Source of the DNA: a virus
Length of the DNA: 32,233 bases
Reading direction: 5' to 3' (one strand)
IMG/VR virus record: IMGVR_UViG_3300035660_000053
Span: 1-32,233 of that record
The position numbers were made by a program, and so were the translations under genes. The notes below the pieces were generated by a model. The model was not told where the DNA came from and did not search any database. It saw only the letters and a list, made by a program, of their open reading frames with translations. Shown piece by piece: positions 21,903 to 30,720 of the stretch. Positions within the stretch are counted from its first letter, which is position 1. The number at the start of each line of letters is the position of its first letter.

Positions 21903-23376
21903 AAATCGGTTCTCTCGCTTGGACATTTCTGAGAAAAAGCTGAGTGAGATTTGGCTAGAGGCTGAAAAGGAACGTGAAAAACTCAGTGAAGATCCTATTA
22001 CGTTTTTTGAACAAGTCGTTGGCTTCAAACCCACAAAGTATCAGGGAGATCTAGCGGAAAAGTTTGAAAAGAACCAGTTTGTGGCTATGTGCTGGAGCAG
22101 ACAGTCGGGTAAAAGCTGGATTGCTTCCTCTCTTTTGCTTAATTACGCTTTGAGGAATCCAGGTTGTTACATTGGAGTTGTGGCTCCGGGTTGGCGTCAG
22201 TCTAAGCTTATCATTCGTAGAATACGGTTTTTCTTGAATAAATTGCCAAAGGAGCTCTGCTCTAAACCTCAACGTACGGTTTTATATTTTGATAATGGCA
22301 GCGTAATCGAAGCTTTTCCCAACAACCCAGATACGATACGGGGTCCGACATTGCATTGCATCTATTGGGATGAAGCCAATTTCACGCCTAACGACTGGGA
22401 CATGTACACCGCCATCTTGTTCACCATCAGCACCACCAAAGGCAAAGTGTTAATCAGCAGCACACCTTGGAACACGGATTCCATTTTCTACAAGATTTTC
22501 CACAGCGAAGAGTTCAGCGACTTTGCTAAAAGCAAAGTTACATGGCGAGAATCAATGGAGCCTAACGGACCCTTAGATAAAGTTACACTTGAGAAAATTC
22601 GTAAGCAGTTTGAATTTGACCCTTGGCGTTGGAAGCGAGAGATGGAGGCGGAATGGGCTGAAGATGAGCAATCATGGCTAAACCAGTCACTTATAACAAA
22701 GTGCATCGCAAGCGAGAAAACATTAGGCTATGAAATTGAGCTTTATCCTTGGGATAGCGTTCAGAAAGGCGAGTTTTACGCTGGCCTGGACTTGGGAAAG
22801 CATCAGGATTACAGTGTTCTCGTAGTAATTGAAAAGATTCAGAATAAGTTTCTGCTGCGTCATCTGAAAATTTTTCCTTTAGAAACGAGCTATGCAAGCG
22901 TGATAGGCTATGTTAAGGCTTTGCAGGACCGTTGGGGAGGCTTCTGCAAAATGCGTGTGGACATGACTGGCGTAGGCGATTACATTGTTGAGGACATGCA
23001 GAAAGCTGAAATTGAAAATTGTGAAGGCGTCCTATTTTCCTTACCCAGAAAACAGGAAATGTGTAGCTTAATGAAGCAAAGGTTGATTGAAGGGCGGTTT
23101 TATTATCCTTACTTCACATGGGAAAAGCCTTACAGAAGCGAGTTTGTGACAGAGCTCAATGTGGAACGTTTTGAGCTGCGAAAAGACGGCACCATGGCCT
23201 TCAACCATCCACAGGGAACACATGATGATGTCTTCTGGTCTACAGCCTTGGCTTTGTATGCAACGGTTGAAATGCAACCTGAACCCTTCCTCTCAATCAT
23301 ATCTCGTAGGGCTAATAAGTTGCAGCGTGTTCGTAAGGATGTTGCGAAGCGTAAGGTTGTGGGTGTCACAAGGTAG
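21832..23376 (+). CDS. Large terminase subunit (packaging ATPase-nuclease)
   Basis: Packaging motor of about 514-520 residues. Residue numbers below count from the earliest TTG, at 21814. The start is unclear: TTGs lie at 21814, 21826, 21832 and 21919, and I chose 21832 because GAGAGGTG lies 8 bases upstream. Walker A SRQSGKS is at about 95-101, Walker B IYWDEANF at 183-190 and a coupling motif LISSTP at 213-218. The RNase H-like nuclease has D325 (AGLDLGKHQD), D383 (RVDMTGVG) and D471/D472 (HDDVFWSTAL), so ATPase and nuclease are both complete. It cuts and pumps viral DNA into the procapsid. The gene overlaps the small subunit. Confidence 0.9.
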   Translation: MSHGFWQWMRKLLSLKKPRAINPKNRFSRLDISEKKLSEIWLEAEKEREKLSEDPITFFEQVVGFKPTKYQGDLAEKFEKNQFVAMCWSRQSGKSWIASSLLLNYALRNPGCYIGVVAPGWRQSKLIIRRIRFFLNKLPKELCSKPQRTVLYFDNGSVIEAFPNNPDTIRGPTLHCIYWDEANFTPNDWDMYTAILFTISTTKGKVLISSTPWNTDSIFYKIFHSEEFSDFAKSKVTWRESMEPNGPLDKVTLEKIRKQFEFDPWRWKREMEAEWAEDEQSWLNQSLITKCIASEKTLGYEIELYPWDSVQKGEFYAGLDLGKHQDYSVLVVIEKIQNKFLLRHLKIFPLETSYASVIGYVKALQDRWGGFCKMRVDMTGVGDYIVEDMQKAEIENCEGVLFSLPRKQEMCSLMKQRLIEGRFYYPYFTWEKPYRSEFVTELNVERFELRKDGTMAFNHPQGTHDDVFWSTALALYATVEMQPEPFLSIISRRANKLQRVRKDVAKRKVVGVTR

Positions 23377-23385
23377 GGCTCAGTC

Positions 23386-24837
23386 TTGAGAAGGCGTAAA
23401 GAGTTTTTTCTGATTCGTAAGATGCGACGTACATATGATAGGCTTTCTGGCAAATTCACTTTTAACATTGCTTATGAGACTGCTGCTCCAGAGCCTTCGG
23501 ACCGTGTTGTGGCCGTTGCTGAAGGTTTTGGTCTCGGGCTTGACCAATGGGAGAAATTTATAATCTATGATAATGTTGAGCTGAACATAGGGCCTACGGA
23601 CATCGTTTATATCACCGGTGATAGCGGAAGCGGAAAAAGCGTTTTGCTGAAGGCTCTTGAGAAGGACATCAAACAAGACATGGGCTTAAACCACATTAAT
23701 ATTAATGATATTTTACCAATCATTGGTAAACCCCTAATCGAAACAGTCGGCAAAACCCTTGAAGAAGGCTTAGAGCTTCTAAGCAAAGTAGGCCTAAACG
23801 ATGCTTTCCTTTTCTTACGCAGTTATGAGCAGCTGAGTGATGGACAGAAATACCGTTATAAAATCGCAAAAATGATGGAGAGTAAGACTCAATTTTGGAT
23901 AATGGATGAAGCTTGCGCCACGCTTGACAGGGACACAGCAAAAATAGTCGCATATAACCTTCAGAAACTCGCCAGACAACAAGGTAAAGCGGTTCTTGCA
24001 GCGACAACTCACACAGACTTGTTTGAGAATCTAAACCCGAGCGTCCACATTCACAAACGCTTCGGAAAAGAAATAACCGTTAACTATTATCCGAATAAGC
24101 CTGCAAAGGAATGCAACCTCGTTAAGGAAATGCGTACCCTGGAAGGCTCAACGGAGGATTGGCGTAAGCTTGCATGCTTCCATTACAGAAGTCACAAGAT
24201 AGCTGGTCCACGCAGAATCTTCTGCCTCAAAAGGGGCGATGAACTGTGCGGAGTAATTGTTTATTGTTATCCGCCTCCAACATGTTTCGGTCGAAGACTT
24301 GTTCTTCCAAAGATGTCAATGAAAGAACTGAACGACAAGCTGAGCATCATAAGTCGTGTTGTTGTGCATCCAAAATACCGCACCATAGGCTTGGGCGTTA
24401 AGCTTGTGCATGAAACTTTGGCTAAGGCTGGAACGCCCTACGTGGAAATGCCAGCCGTCATGGCCAAATACAATCCCTTCGCAGAAAAAGCGGGAATGCA
24501 GAAAATAGCAGAGCAACCACCACCAAAAGAAGCCTTAAAAATTGCAGAAACCCTCCAGCATCTCGGCTTTAACATTCAACTCTTGGGCAGCGAAAAATAC
24601 GTTTTGAATAAGCTCCAAATCCTAAATGATGAAGATTTGGAAAAGGTGAGAGAAGCATTCATTAAACATTGCCACACACGCTTTATGAAATACTTTTTCC
24701 GCAACATGCCATTTGGAAAAAAGGAAGTCTATGCAAAAGAAGTGAGGAAAGCCAGCCTCGAAAGGCTTACACGTCTAATCAAAGTTTCTGGCTTCTTGTT
24801 GCAGACAAAAGTTTACTTGTTTTGGCGGGAAAACTAA
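23386..24837 (+). CDS. ABC-type ATPase fused to a GNAT acyltransferase
   Basis: A 483-residue fusion from a TTG just after the terminase stop. Residues about 40-235 form an ABC ATPase with Walker A (GDSGSGKS, 78-85), signature (LSDGQK, 150-155), Walker B (WIMDEACATLD, 171-181) and H-loop (H209). There are no membrane segments, so it is not a transporter. Residues about 255-375 are a GNAT domain: HYRSH, GDELCGVIVYCYPPP, then SRVVVHPKYRTIGLGVKLV with the acetyl-CoA loop (R332-G337). GNAT-fold Mom of phage Mu modifies adenine in DNA, and the HYxxH plus RVVVHP layout is similar in kind, so DNA-base modification is my preferred idea. Protein or tRNA acylation is also possible. Confidence 0.75.
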   Translation: MRRRKEFFLIRKMRRTYDRLSGKFTFNIAYETAAPEPSDRVVAVAEGFGLGLDQWEKFIIYDNVELNIGPTDIVYITGDSGSGKSVLLKALEKDIKQDMGLNHININDILPIIGKPLIETVGKTLEEGLELLSKVGLNDAFLFLRSYEQLSDGQKYRYKIAKMMESKTQFWIMDEACATLDRDTAKIVAYNLQKLARQQGKAVLAATTHTDLFENLNPSVHIHKRFGKEITVNYYPNKPAKECNLVKEMRTLEGSTEDWRKLACFHYRSHKIAGPRRIFCLKRGDELCGVIVYCYPPPTCFGRRLVLPKMSMKELNDKLSIISRVVVHPKYRTIGLGVKLVHETLAKAGTPYVEMPAVMAKYNPFAEKAGMQKIAEQPPPKEALKIAETLQHLGFNIQLLGSEKYVLNKLQILNDEDLEKVREAFIKHCHTRFMKYFFRNMPFGKKEVYAKEVRKASLERLTRLIKVSGFLLQTKVYLFWREN

Positions 24838-24942
24838 CATTAACATTTGTCTCGTGGGGAGTCAAAGTGAAGAGCAGGTCAATAAAGAGATCAAGGCGCT
24901 GAAGTCAAAGATAGAATTGATCTCTGGAAAGCCGACAACGCA

Positions 24943-25296
24943 CTAGATAAGGGGTCCCCTTGGCTTCTCCTTCTGTAAGTCCGGGAGTACTTGCTTCAGC
25001 TTCCTGAAGCATTTGAACGTAGTAATGCCTTTCTGGGTGATTGTATAGATGACTCGATCATCATCCATTTTGCGCTCTTGTATTAGCTGCTCTGTCAACA
25101 AGTAGGTCAAAAACCTCTTTAGAACTCGGTAACTTATACTGGCTCTGTAGACAAGATGAGTCAAAGTCATCGGGCCTTGATATATCAAAATCCCTAAGAC
25201 ATCAACATACATCTCTAGCTTCGAGCGAACCATCTCTTGGACCCTTTTAATGATCTTGGCACCACAGTATAAGCACTTTGCGAATTCTGAGTACAT
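24943..25296 (-). CDS. Archaeal winged-helix transcriptional regulator
   Basis: A 117-residue protein on the minus strand. Residues about 25-90 (KLEMYVDVLGILIYQGPMTL, then YRASISYRVLKRFLTYLLTEQLI, then RVIYTITQKGITTFKCF) have the typical archaeal winged helix with a hydrophobic wing. The first 21 residues include CLYCGAKI; the real start may be the Met at residue 22, where AAGGG precedes it. It stands at the head of the defence cargo, divergent from the methyltransferase, and is well placed to regulate it. Modification genes need tight control. Confidence 0.7.
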   Translation of the reverse strand: MYSEFAKCLYCGAKIIKRVQEMVRSKLEMYVDVLGILIYQGPMTLTHLVYRASISYRVLKRFLTYLLTEQLIQERKMDDDRVIYTITQKGITTFKCFRKLKQVLPDLQKEKPRGPLI

Positions 25297-25400
25297 TTCC
25301 TCGCTAACTTAGTTCCGAGACATGATCACGTTTTCAGGTACGAGGGCAATCAAGGCAAGACTTAATTTGTCAAGAATCGACTTCAAGTGTGGGGATATTG

Positions 25401-26336
25401 ATGAATACGAGCAATGAAAAGCAGCTCACGCTGGATATGAAAGTCTCAAAGAAGGAACTTCCTGATCCCAGAAATGCTTTGAACGATCTCACAAATACCG
25501 AATGGATGTTCTTCACTCGAAGTGTATGGATTACGACTTATCCGAATGAGCTGGGATTTAAGCTTCGGAAAAAGCAAGGAGGAAACAAACCACCACGACT
25601 AATGAAAGACTTGATAGAATTCTTCACGAGGAAAGGAGAAAAGGTACTTGATCCTATGTGCGGCGTAGGTGGAACTCTCATTGGTTGTGCCCTTGCAGGA
25701 AGAGAAGGCATCGGGATTGAGCTAAACAAAGAATGGGTGGATATCTATGAAAAAGTCTGCAAACAAGAAAGAATCGAGAGATTTGGTGTTATAGTGGGCG
25801 ATGCGCTTGAGGTCCTAGATAACCTACCAGAAAGCTCGATTGATTTTATCGTCATTGATCCTCCATATAGGGAAGATGTGGAATGGGATAGAACCATGTG
25901 CAATGACACCTATGCAACAAGAATAGCTAACGTTCCAGAACATTACTCGACAAGTGAGAAAGATATTGGGAACGTTAAGAATTACTCGCAGTTCTTGGCG
26001 AAAATCCTGATCTTATCGAAGAAAATCAAGCGAGTATTGAAGGATGATAGATATTTCGTCGTCTTCTGCAAAGACGAATATCAGAACGCCGAATTTCGTG
26101 AAAAATCCTCAACTATGGCTGAAATCATAAGGAAAGCCGGCTTCCAATGGAAGGGGAAGATCATTTGGTATCAAGCGGGAGCGAAGCTGAGACCTTATGG
26201 CGTGCCTTACAGTTATGTTCCTAATATCACTGATCAAAAAATACTCGTTTTCAGAAATTCAACAAGAATAGGCCGTGAACGCTTGACTGAGGGGGGTAGA
26301 ACCCGTCGAGGAGAAGAGAGAGTTAAAGAAAAATGA
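25401..26336 (+). CDS. DNA methyltransferase of the AlwI-type restriction-modification pair
   Basis: A 311-residue enzyme from the ATG at 25401; a GTG at 25389 would add four residues. Motif I is DPMCGVGGT near residues 84-92 and catalytic motif IV is IDPPY near 152-156. The order (I before IV) and DPPY fit an N6-adenine methyltransferase, though N4-cytosine cannot be excluded. The C-terminus is basic. The downstream gene is an AlwI-family endonuclease 29 bases away, so this enzyme most likely protects its site (AlwI-family enzymes cut outside asymmetric sites). An asymmetric site usually needs methylation on both strands and only this methyltransferase is next to the nuclease. Confidence 0.8.
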   Translation: MNTSNEKQLTLDMKVSKKELPDPRNALNDLTNTEWMFFTRSVWITTYPNELGFKLRKKQGGNKPPRLMKDLIEFFTRKGEKVLDPMCGVGGTLIGCALAGREGIGIELNKEWVDIYEKVCKQERIERFGVIVGDALEVLDNLPESSIDFIVIDPPYREDVEWDRTMCNDTYATRIANVPEHYSTSEKDIGNVKNYSQFLAKILILSKKIKRVLKDDRYFVVFCKDEYQNAEFREKSSTMAEIIRKAGFQWKGKIIWYQAGAKLRPYGVPYSYVPNITDQKILVFRNSTRIGRERLTEGGRTRRGEERVKEK

Positions 26337-26365
26337 ATAATCAGAAACATTAAGGGTGTAGTCGT

Positions 26366-28171
26366 TTGGTCAAAAAAAACTGGTCGGTTCCCACTTCGCC
26401 ACGAAGCCCGTACAAAATCCGTGAAGAACTCCAGCTTCTCGCGAAATTTGAGGACCAAGTTTGGGACCAAAAAACGCAGGCTGAGTTCGGGAAGGCCCTC
26501 GCTAGGAGCGAAGAATTTGAAGGTGAGGTGCCTAGTACGCCAGATTGGGTCGGCAGGGCACGGTTTGGCACGATGAAATTCTGGGGTTTCGTTTTCAGAG
26601 ATCAGAACGATAAACTGCTTGTGACTAGCGCAGGAAGACAACTGATGACTGGCAAAAGAGAAGATGAGACATTCGCGAAACAGCTGGTGAAGTGGCAATA
26701 CCCAGATAATCAGCATAATGGCAATGAGTACCCACCCACACATTTCGCACTGCATCCATTCATAACTACCCTGCGCATTCTCAAGAAAGTCAAGTATCTA
26801 TCAAAGGATGAAATTGCATTGTTTTTATTCACGGTAACCAAAGATGCGCAAGCATCGGAGGTTGCATCCGAGATTAAGAATTTCAGAGTGAGTCTCAAGA
26901 GACATAAGTACAGAGTACCGAGGAAGAGGTTTTTGGTACAATGTTTCAACAGAGAAATCTTGCGATACTACAACGAAGAGCTCAAAGAGCTTCTGGGCAG
27001 AATGAAACAGAAAACTCTCTTTGAGAAAGACCTTGACAAAATGAGAGTGAGAGACAGAACAAAGCTAGACGAATTCCTCTTAAGACATCGAAAAACTTTC
27101 TACGATTACGCAGATGCTTTGATACGCTATTTTCGATACACCTTGCTTGTTTCCTTGAGTGGTGAATATGCTCCGATAATAAAAATAGCTGAGCCGGCAG
27201 AGAAAAAAGTAGAAGCAATAATTGCAGCGAAAACTTCTATTCATCCTTACGATGACGTCAACGACTTCTACGAGAATTTTTACGGCAGCATAACAGCTGT
27301 ACCTTTGCCGTACGAAAACATAAAAGACCTGAAGATCATAACGCAGCAGTGGATAAAGCGTGCCGAGCAACTATCTAGCAAGCTCAAGACCATTTCACCA
27401 GAACTTATCCCTAAGGTAGAAGTGCCAAAATCTCTGCCATCTGACCTAGAAAAACTCAAGGACATTGAGGAAAATCTCAGATCTCAATCAACGGTCCTTA
27501 ATAGGACGCTGATGGGCTTTGAGCTACGAGAAAAGAGTAAGATGATGGAAATAATCGAGGATTTCCCGGTAATATTAAAAGGCAAGGTAATTGACCCTCC
27601 AACTTTTCTCGAATGGAACACTTGGAGAGCTTTTGAGTCGTTGGATGTTGCCGAGGAAATTAAACCAAACTTCAAGTTTTCCGATGACATGCAACCACTT
27701 TGCCCAGCAGGAGGCAATATGCCCGACCTAGAAGTGTACTATGCCGACTTCGTGTTGATACTTGAAGTGACTCTGAAGTCCGGAGCAGTCCAATGGAGGG
27801 ATGAAGCTGAACCAGTTCCTGTGCACGTAATAAAAATCAAGAGAAGTGTCTCCAACAAGTTGATCTTTGGGCTCTTCTTGGCACCCAGAATAGATGACAG
27901 AACGAGCAATGTTTTCTATGGATGCAATTCGACCCCTGACATGTTTGGAGAGACTGTATGCGTAATACCGATTACAATCAATCAATTCCAAGACATTCTG
28001 CTGTCATTTGCTAACCATGGATTCAGCCCTAAAAAAATGCTGTCGCTCCTTACTGAAATTGATCAATCGAGACTCAAATTCAGTAATTTGTCAACTGACC
28101 GTGGGGTCGCTTGGGTTGCTAACATCTCCGAAATCATCGTCCAATGGAAGCAGCAGCTTGAGAAAGCCTAG
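26366..28171 (+). CDS. AlwI-family type IIS restriction endonuclease
   Basis: A 601-residue protein from a TTG with AAGGGTG upstream. The N-terminus (WSVPTSPRSPYKIREELQLL) and the following region (PSTPDWVGRARFGTMKFWGF, then HFALHPFITTLRILKK, then FLFTVTKDAQASEV) fit the AlwI/MlyI/PleI/BstNBI family, as does the size. The catalytic region near residues 450-485 has PDLEVYYADFVLILEVTL and then AEPVPVHV, with the family's EVT in place of ExK. These enzymes bind a short asymmetric site and cut a few bases away; some family members only nick. It overlaps the HNH gene by four bases tail to tail. Confidence 0.8.
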   Translation: MVKKNWSVPTSPRSPYKIREELQLLAKFEDQVWDQKTQAEFGKALARSEEFEGEVPSTPDWVGRARFGTMKFWGFVFRDQNDKLLVTSAGRQLMTGKREDETFAKQLVKWQYPDNQHNGNEYPPTHFALHPFITTLRILKKVKYLSKDEIALFLFTVTKDAQASEVASEIKNFRVSLKRHKYRVPRKRFLVQCFNREILRYYNEELKELLGRMKQKTLFEKDLDKMRVRDRTKLDEFLLRHRKTFYDYADALIRYFRYTLLVSLSGEYAPIIKIAEPAEKKVEAIIAAKTSIHPYDDVNDFYENFYGSITAVPLPYENIKDLKIITQQWIKRAEQLSSKLKTISPELIPKVEVPKSLPSDLEKLKDIEENLRSQSTVLNRTLMGFELREKSKMMEIIEDFPVILKGKVIDPPTFLEWNTWRAFESLDVAEEIKPNFKFSDDMQPLCPAGGNMPDLEVYYADFVLILEVTLKSGAVQWRDEAEPVPVHVIKIKRSVSNKLIFGLFLAPRIDDRTSNVFYGCNSTPDMFGETVCVIPITINQFQDILLSFANHGFSPKKMLSLLTEIDQSRLKFSNLSTDRGVAWVANISEIIVQWKQQLEKA

Positions 28172-28932
28172 CATTCTTGCTTTACAGGTGCCGATCCAAC
28201 GGAGTTTTGTGCGGTGATTATCTCCTCAAGTTCGCTAAGCGACAAGATTCTGCCTCTTGTCCGATGAACCATTCTGTGGCAGTTTGCGCAAAGGAGGACA
28301 GCTTGTTCTAGCGCCCGCGCTAAATTGCTTTTGCTGCCTCTTACATCCATCTCGTGGATCGGTTTGCTGTGATGAACTTCAATGAAATCGCGGCCGTATT
28401 GCCCATATTTACTTGAGAAATCAAAACCGCATGCCTCGCAGAAGACTTTATCATTATGGTTTTTCCTGAATTCCTGAACGGCGATGTTTCGAAGAGTCTC
28501 AGAGCGTCTTCTCTGTGCCACGGTTCTTTTCTCCATCGCCCCTTCTTCTATAATGACACGAGAAAAGTCTCTTTGAGCTTGTAGATCTATGTCTGATTCG
28601 GCGAAGCCTTGATCTTCTAACGATAGAAGAATGTTTTGGTTCTTATTCGAGTATTTCTTCAAATAGCTTCTTCCGGTTCTGGTTATCATAGAGACTCCAT
28701 TGCGAAAAGTGGCGAGTCCTTTTCCGTCGAGATTGCGATGACTTCCAGTGAGGTTTCTGACTTTTTGGCTGAAATAGGTGTCATTTCTTCCCTGGATGAT
28801 TTTGGCGTCTTTCCCTGTGGGCCTCATCACTCGCGTAAGGAGTTTGATTAATTGAGAAGTTGTCAGGCCATTAGGCGCCCTACTCAATGACCTGAGTGCA
28901 GGGACTATTAAGTCGCTTTCACTATAGACCAT
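28168..28932 (-). CDS. HNH endonuclease with N-terminal Mrr-like winged helix
   Basis: A 254-residue protein. Residues about 5-95 have a helix-turn-helix and wing layout (LIVPALRSLSRAPNGLTTSQLIKLL in two parts, then TGRSYLKKY), as in the N-terminal domain of Mrr-type restriction proteins. Residues about 155-225 are an HNH nuclease with zinc-binding CEACGFDF and CANCH and the catalytic IEVHHSKPI. This resembles McrA-type enzymes that cut modified DNA. It is followed on the same strand by PUA-like and EVE genes, which fit readers of modified bases. It converges on the AlwI-type gene. Confidence 0.75.
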   Translation of the reverse strand: MVYSESDLIVPALRSLSRAPNGLTTSQLIKLLTRVMRPTGKDAKIIQGRNDTYFSQKVRNLTGSHRNLDGKGLATFRNGVSMITRTGRSYLKKYSNKNQNILLSLEDQGFAESDIDLQAQRDFSRVIIEEGAMEKRTVAQRRRSETLRNIAVQEFRKNHNDKVFCEACGFDFSSKYGQYGRDFIEVHHSKPIHEMDVRGSKSNLARALEQAVLLCANCHRMVHRTRGRILSLSELEEIITAQNSVGSAPVKQEC

Positions 28933-29015
28933 AGATAAAGATCTTTGGGAGTCCTATTAAATTTGCGGATGAACTTTTTCCAGCACCTGTTTCTTCTCGC
29001 GCGAGTTCGAAAAGT

Positions 29016-29525
29016 TTACTCACGCAGATAGTGCCCGATCATGTTCATTCTCTTTTCAGGTTTTCTCGGGCTGGAGTATCTCTTGGGTTTTCTCAAAATG
29101 AGGACAGTGACTATTTTGTCTTGTGCGCGTGCTGTATTCCGAGGACCAAGCGGTGTGGTCGACACATATTTATCAAATTCATCTCTGCTGAGGAAGAGTC
29201 GTTGTCCATATTTACTCCATACATCTGCAGGACTTGTACAAAGAACTTCAAAGATCTCTGCTTCACCTACGATCGCATGAACGCTTGAGTCGTAAAAAAG
29301 CAATTTCTGTCCACTGGAAAGATATAGGAAGCGACCAAACTTGACAAATACATCTTTTTCTCCTGTAAGTAACCGTTCAATTGCGTCATGCGGAAGCGGA
29401 AAGACAGCCCCACGAATCTCCTTCAATCGGAACTCCTCAGTTTTATCACATTCAGAAGCTTTATAAAAGTAGCGACTTGCACAAACTCTCGAGAAGCTTC
29501 TGAGAAGAAGTGTGGTTTTATGCAT
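29016..29525 (-). CDS. PUA/ASCH-like protein (DUF365-like)
   Basis: A 169-residue protein. The sequence GAVFPLPHDAIERLLTGEKDVFVKFGRFLYLSSGQKLLFYDSS (residues about 40-80, in parts) followed by IVGEAEIFEVLCTSP and a C-terminal KPKRYSSPRKPEKRM-type stretch resembles archaeal DUF365 proteins, which have a PUA-like fold. PUA-type domains bind modified nucleic acids. It lies 6 bases from the EVE gene in the same operon and downstream of no other start. The first 30 residues may not belong to the core domain. Family assignment is from memory of the pattern. Confidence 0.6.
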   Translation of the reverse strand: MHKTTLLLRSFSRVCASRYFYKASECDKTEEFRLKEIRGAVFPLPHDAIERLLTGEKDVFVKFGRFLYLSSGQKLLFYDSSVHAIVGEAEIFEVLCTSPADVWSKYGQRLFLSRDEFDKYVSTTPLGPRNTARAQDKIVTVLILRKPKRYSSPRKPEKRMNMIGHYLRE

Positions 29526-29531
29526 TTGTAA

Positions 29532-29966
29532 TTAGGTACTTGTTTCTGAAAATTCTTTCAAGGAAGTTGAGATAACTGTGTAGTCTTTGCTCGAGAGAGG
29601 TGCTACGGCTCTTCCAAATAATGAAGTTCCCCATTTCTTGTCTTTCCTTCGGATGATATCCAGTTTCTTGATCAAGGGCTTGAAATCCATGAGTTTATTC
29701 GGAGCTAGGATCGGCTTGAGACGAACGCGATTGGGAAATTTCTCTCCGCCGAACTCTGAGGAATTGAATATCCCTTTGTCGTCTTCAAAGGACTCGAGAA
29801 TCTGAAATATCCCACCAATTCTGCTTGGCTTCACGTAGAAGACCAGATAGTCTCCGCTTTTTACCCTCTCCAACTGCCTTCGGTTAGTTTCGGAAAACCC
29901 CCAGATATTCTTGTTCTTTGCTACGTTCCAATTTGCTTCATTACTTATGCAAAGCCAATATTTCAC
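29532..29966 (-). CDS. EVE-domain protein (PH1033/UPF0310-like)
   Basis: A 144-residue protein matching the archaeal EVE family of Pyrococcus PH1033: N-terminal YWLCISNEANWNVAKNKNIWG, then QLERVKSGDYLVFYVKP, RVRLKPI near residue 80, MDFKPLIKKLDIIRRK near 95, and WGTSLFGRAVAPLSSKDYTVI near the end. EVE domains have a PUA-like fold with an aromatic cage for modified bases. They occur in restriction systems and in RNA biology. Here the gene leads an operon with a PUA-like and an HNH gene, so sensing of modified DNA is likely. An archaeal promoter lies about 36 bases upstream. Confidence 0.8.
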   Translation of the reverse strand: MKYWLCISNEANWNVAKNKNIWGFSETNRRQLERVKSGDYLVFYVKPSRIGGIFQILESFEDDKGIFNSSEFGGEKFPNRVRLKPILAPNKLMDFKPLIKKLDIIRRKDKKWGTSLFGRAVAPLSSKDYTVISTSLKEFSETST

Positions 29967-30001
29967 TAATTGAATCCCCGTTTGCTAGAATTATCGGAAT
30001 T

Positions 30002-30013
30002 GGTTTAAATACC
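30002..30013. promoter_or_regulatory. TATA-box-like element before the EVE operon
   Basis: GGTTTAAATACC on the plus strand reads GGTATTTAAACC on the minus strand, the layout of an archaeal TATA box about 36-47 bases before the EVE start. Being nearly symmetric it could work in both directions. The rest of 29967-30212 holds no gene that I can see. Confidence 0.4.
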
Positions 30014-30212
30014 TAACTGTTTTGTGTGCCCAGTCTATTTCTGGACGAACCCGACCTATCCTAGTGTGCATCACTTTAACTCTACTCTCTGTACTGTCTC
30101 GGGATGTCGTTGGATCGCTGGCTTTTTACCAGTCCAAATGAATCCTTCACAGTGAGAGTATCCACAGCTGAGCTTCAACGGAAGAGTTGAGAAGGCGGAT
30201 TCTCTAGGTAAG

Positions 30213-30434
30213 TTGGTTAGGATTCAGCGTAGAGTTTCTAGGAAGCGGTACCTGAACAGCAAGCGCGTGTACGAGTACGAACGCGTCTCTCTGCACATTC
30301 CCAGAAAATTCCATGAGCTGATCAAGCCCTTTCTCAAGCGGGATTTAGAAATGAAAATTACTGCGCAAAACGGCTCGCTCGTCATCGTACTGACCAAGAA
30401 AACACTGCCTAATTCTGAACCCGCTAGCGTTTAA
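30213..30434 (+). CDS. Small basic protein, possibly nucleic-acid binding
   Basis: A 73-residue protein from a TTG with AGGTA just upstream. It is basic in the N-terminal half (RIQRRVSRKRYLNSKRVYEYE) and then has SLHIPRKFHELIKPFLKRDLEMKI and a final strand SLVIVLTKK. This looks like a short strand-helix-strand DNA binder such as an AbrB- or RHH-like regulator, but I cannot place it. It overlaps the convergent gene by 11 bases. Confidence 0.55.
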   Translation: MVRIQRRVSRKRYLNSKRVYEYERVSLHIPRKFHELIKPFLKRDLEMKITAQNGSLVIVLTKKTLPNSEPASV

Positions 30435-30720
30435 GCTTACTTATCTGGTCCTCCGTAACGATTTTCCATTCGCCATTGTGATCCAAGTCTAGGAAGAAAA
30501 TGTCTTTCGGTCCCTTCATTATTGAAGTGGCACGCTCAAGCGCTTCGAGCAAACCAAGCATCTTATACTGGAAGACTCTGTTCTCGCGTGAATCAAGGTC
30601 TTTGCACTCAAACAAATAGGAATTTTCCCCAGCGCTTCTCACTTTGAGAACTTTGTAGAAGCGCCCGCCGCAACGAAGAATCATTGTGCCCTTCGTCTTG
30701 CTCTCCAAAGCTGCCGCCAC
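30424..30720 (-). CDS. Hypothetical protein
   Basis: A 98-residue protein on the minus strand from a GTG at 30720. It has short strands (GTMILRCGGRFYKVLKV, then NSYLFECKDLDSR), a helix (MLGLLEALERATSIM) and a C-terminal KDIFFLDLDHNGEWKIV. It looks like a small alpha/beta accessory protein. The family is not recognised. It converges on the basic protein gene. Confidence 0.5.
   Translation of the reverse strand: MAAALESKTKGTMILRCGGRFYKVLKVRSAGENSYLFECKDLDSRENRVFQYKMLGLLEALERATSIMKGPKDIFFLDLDHNGEWKIVTEDQISKLKR

Noticed and set aside
24854-24946. 30-codon ORF with a charged helical product after the GNAT fusion
   Set aside because: Too short and without a convincing ribosome binding site. It could be a remnant gene end, but nothing confirms it.
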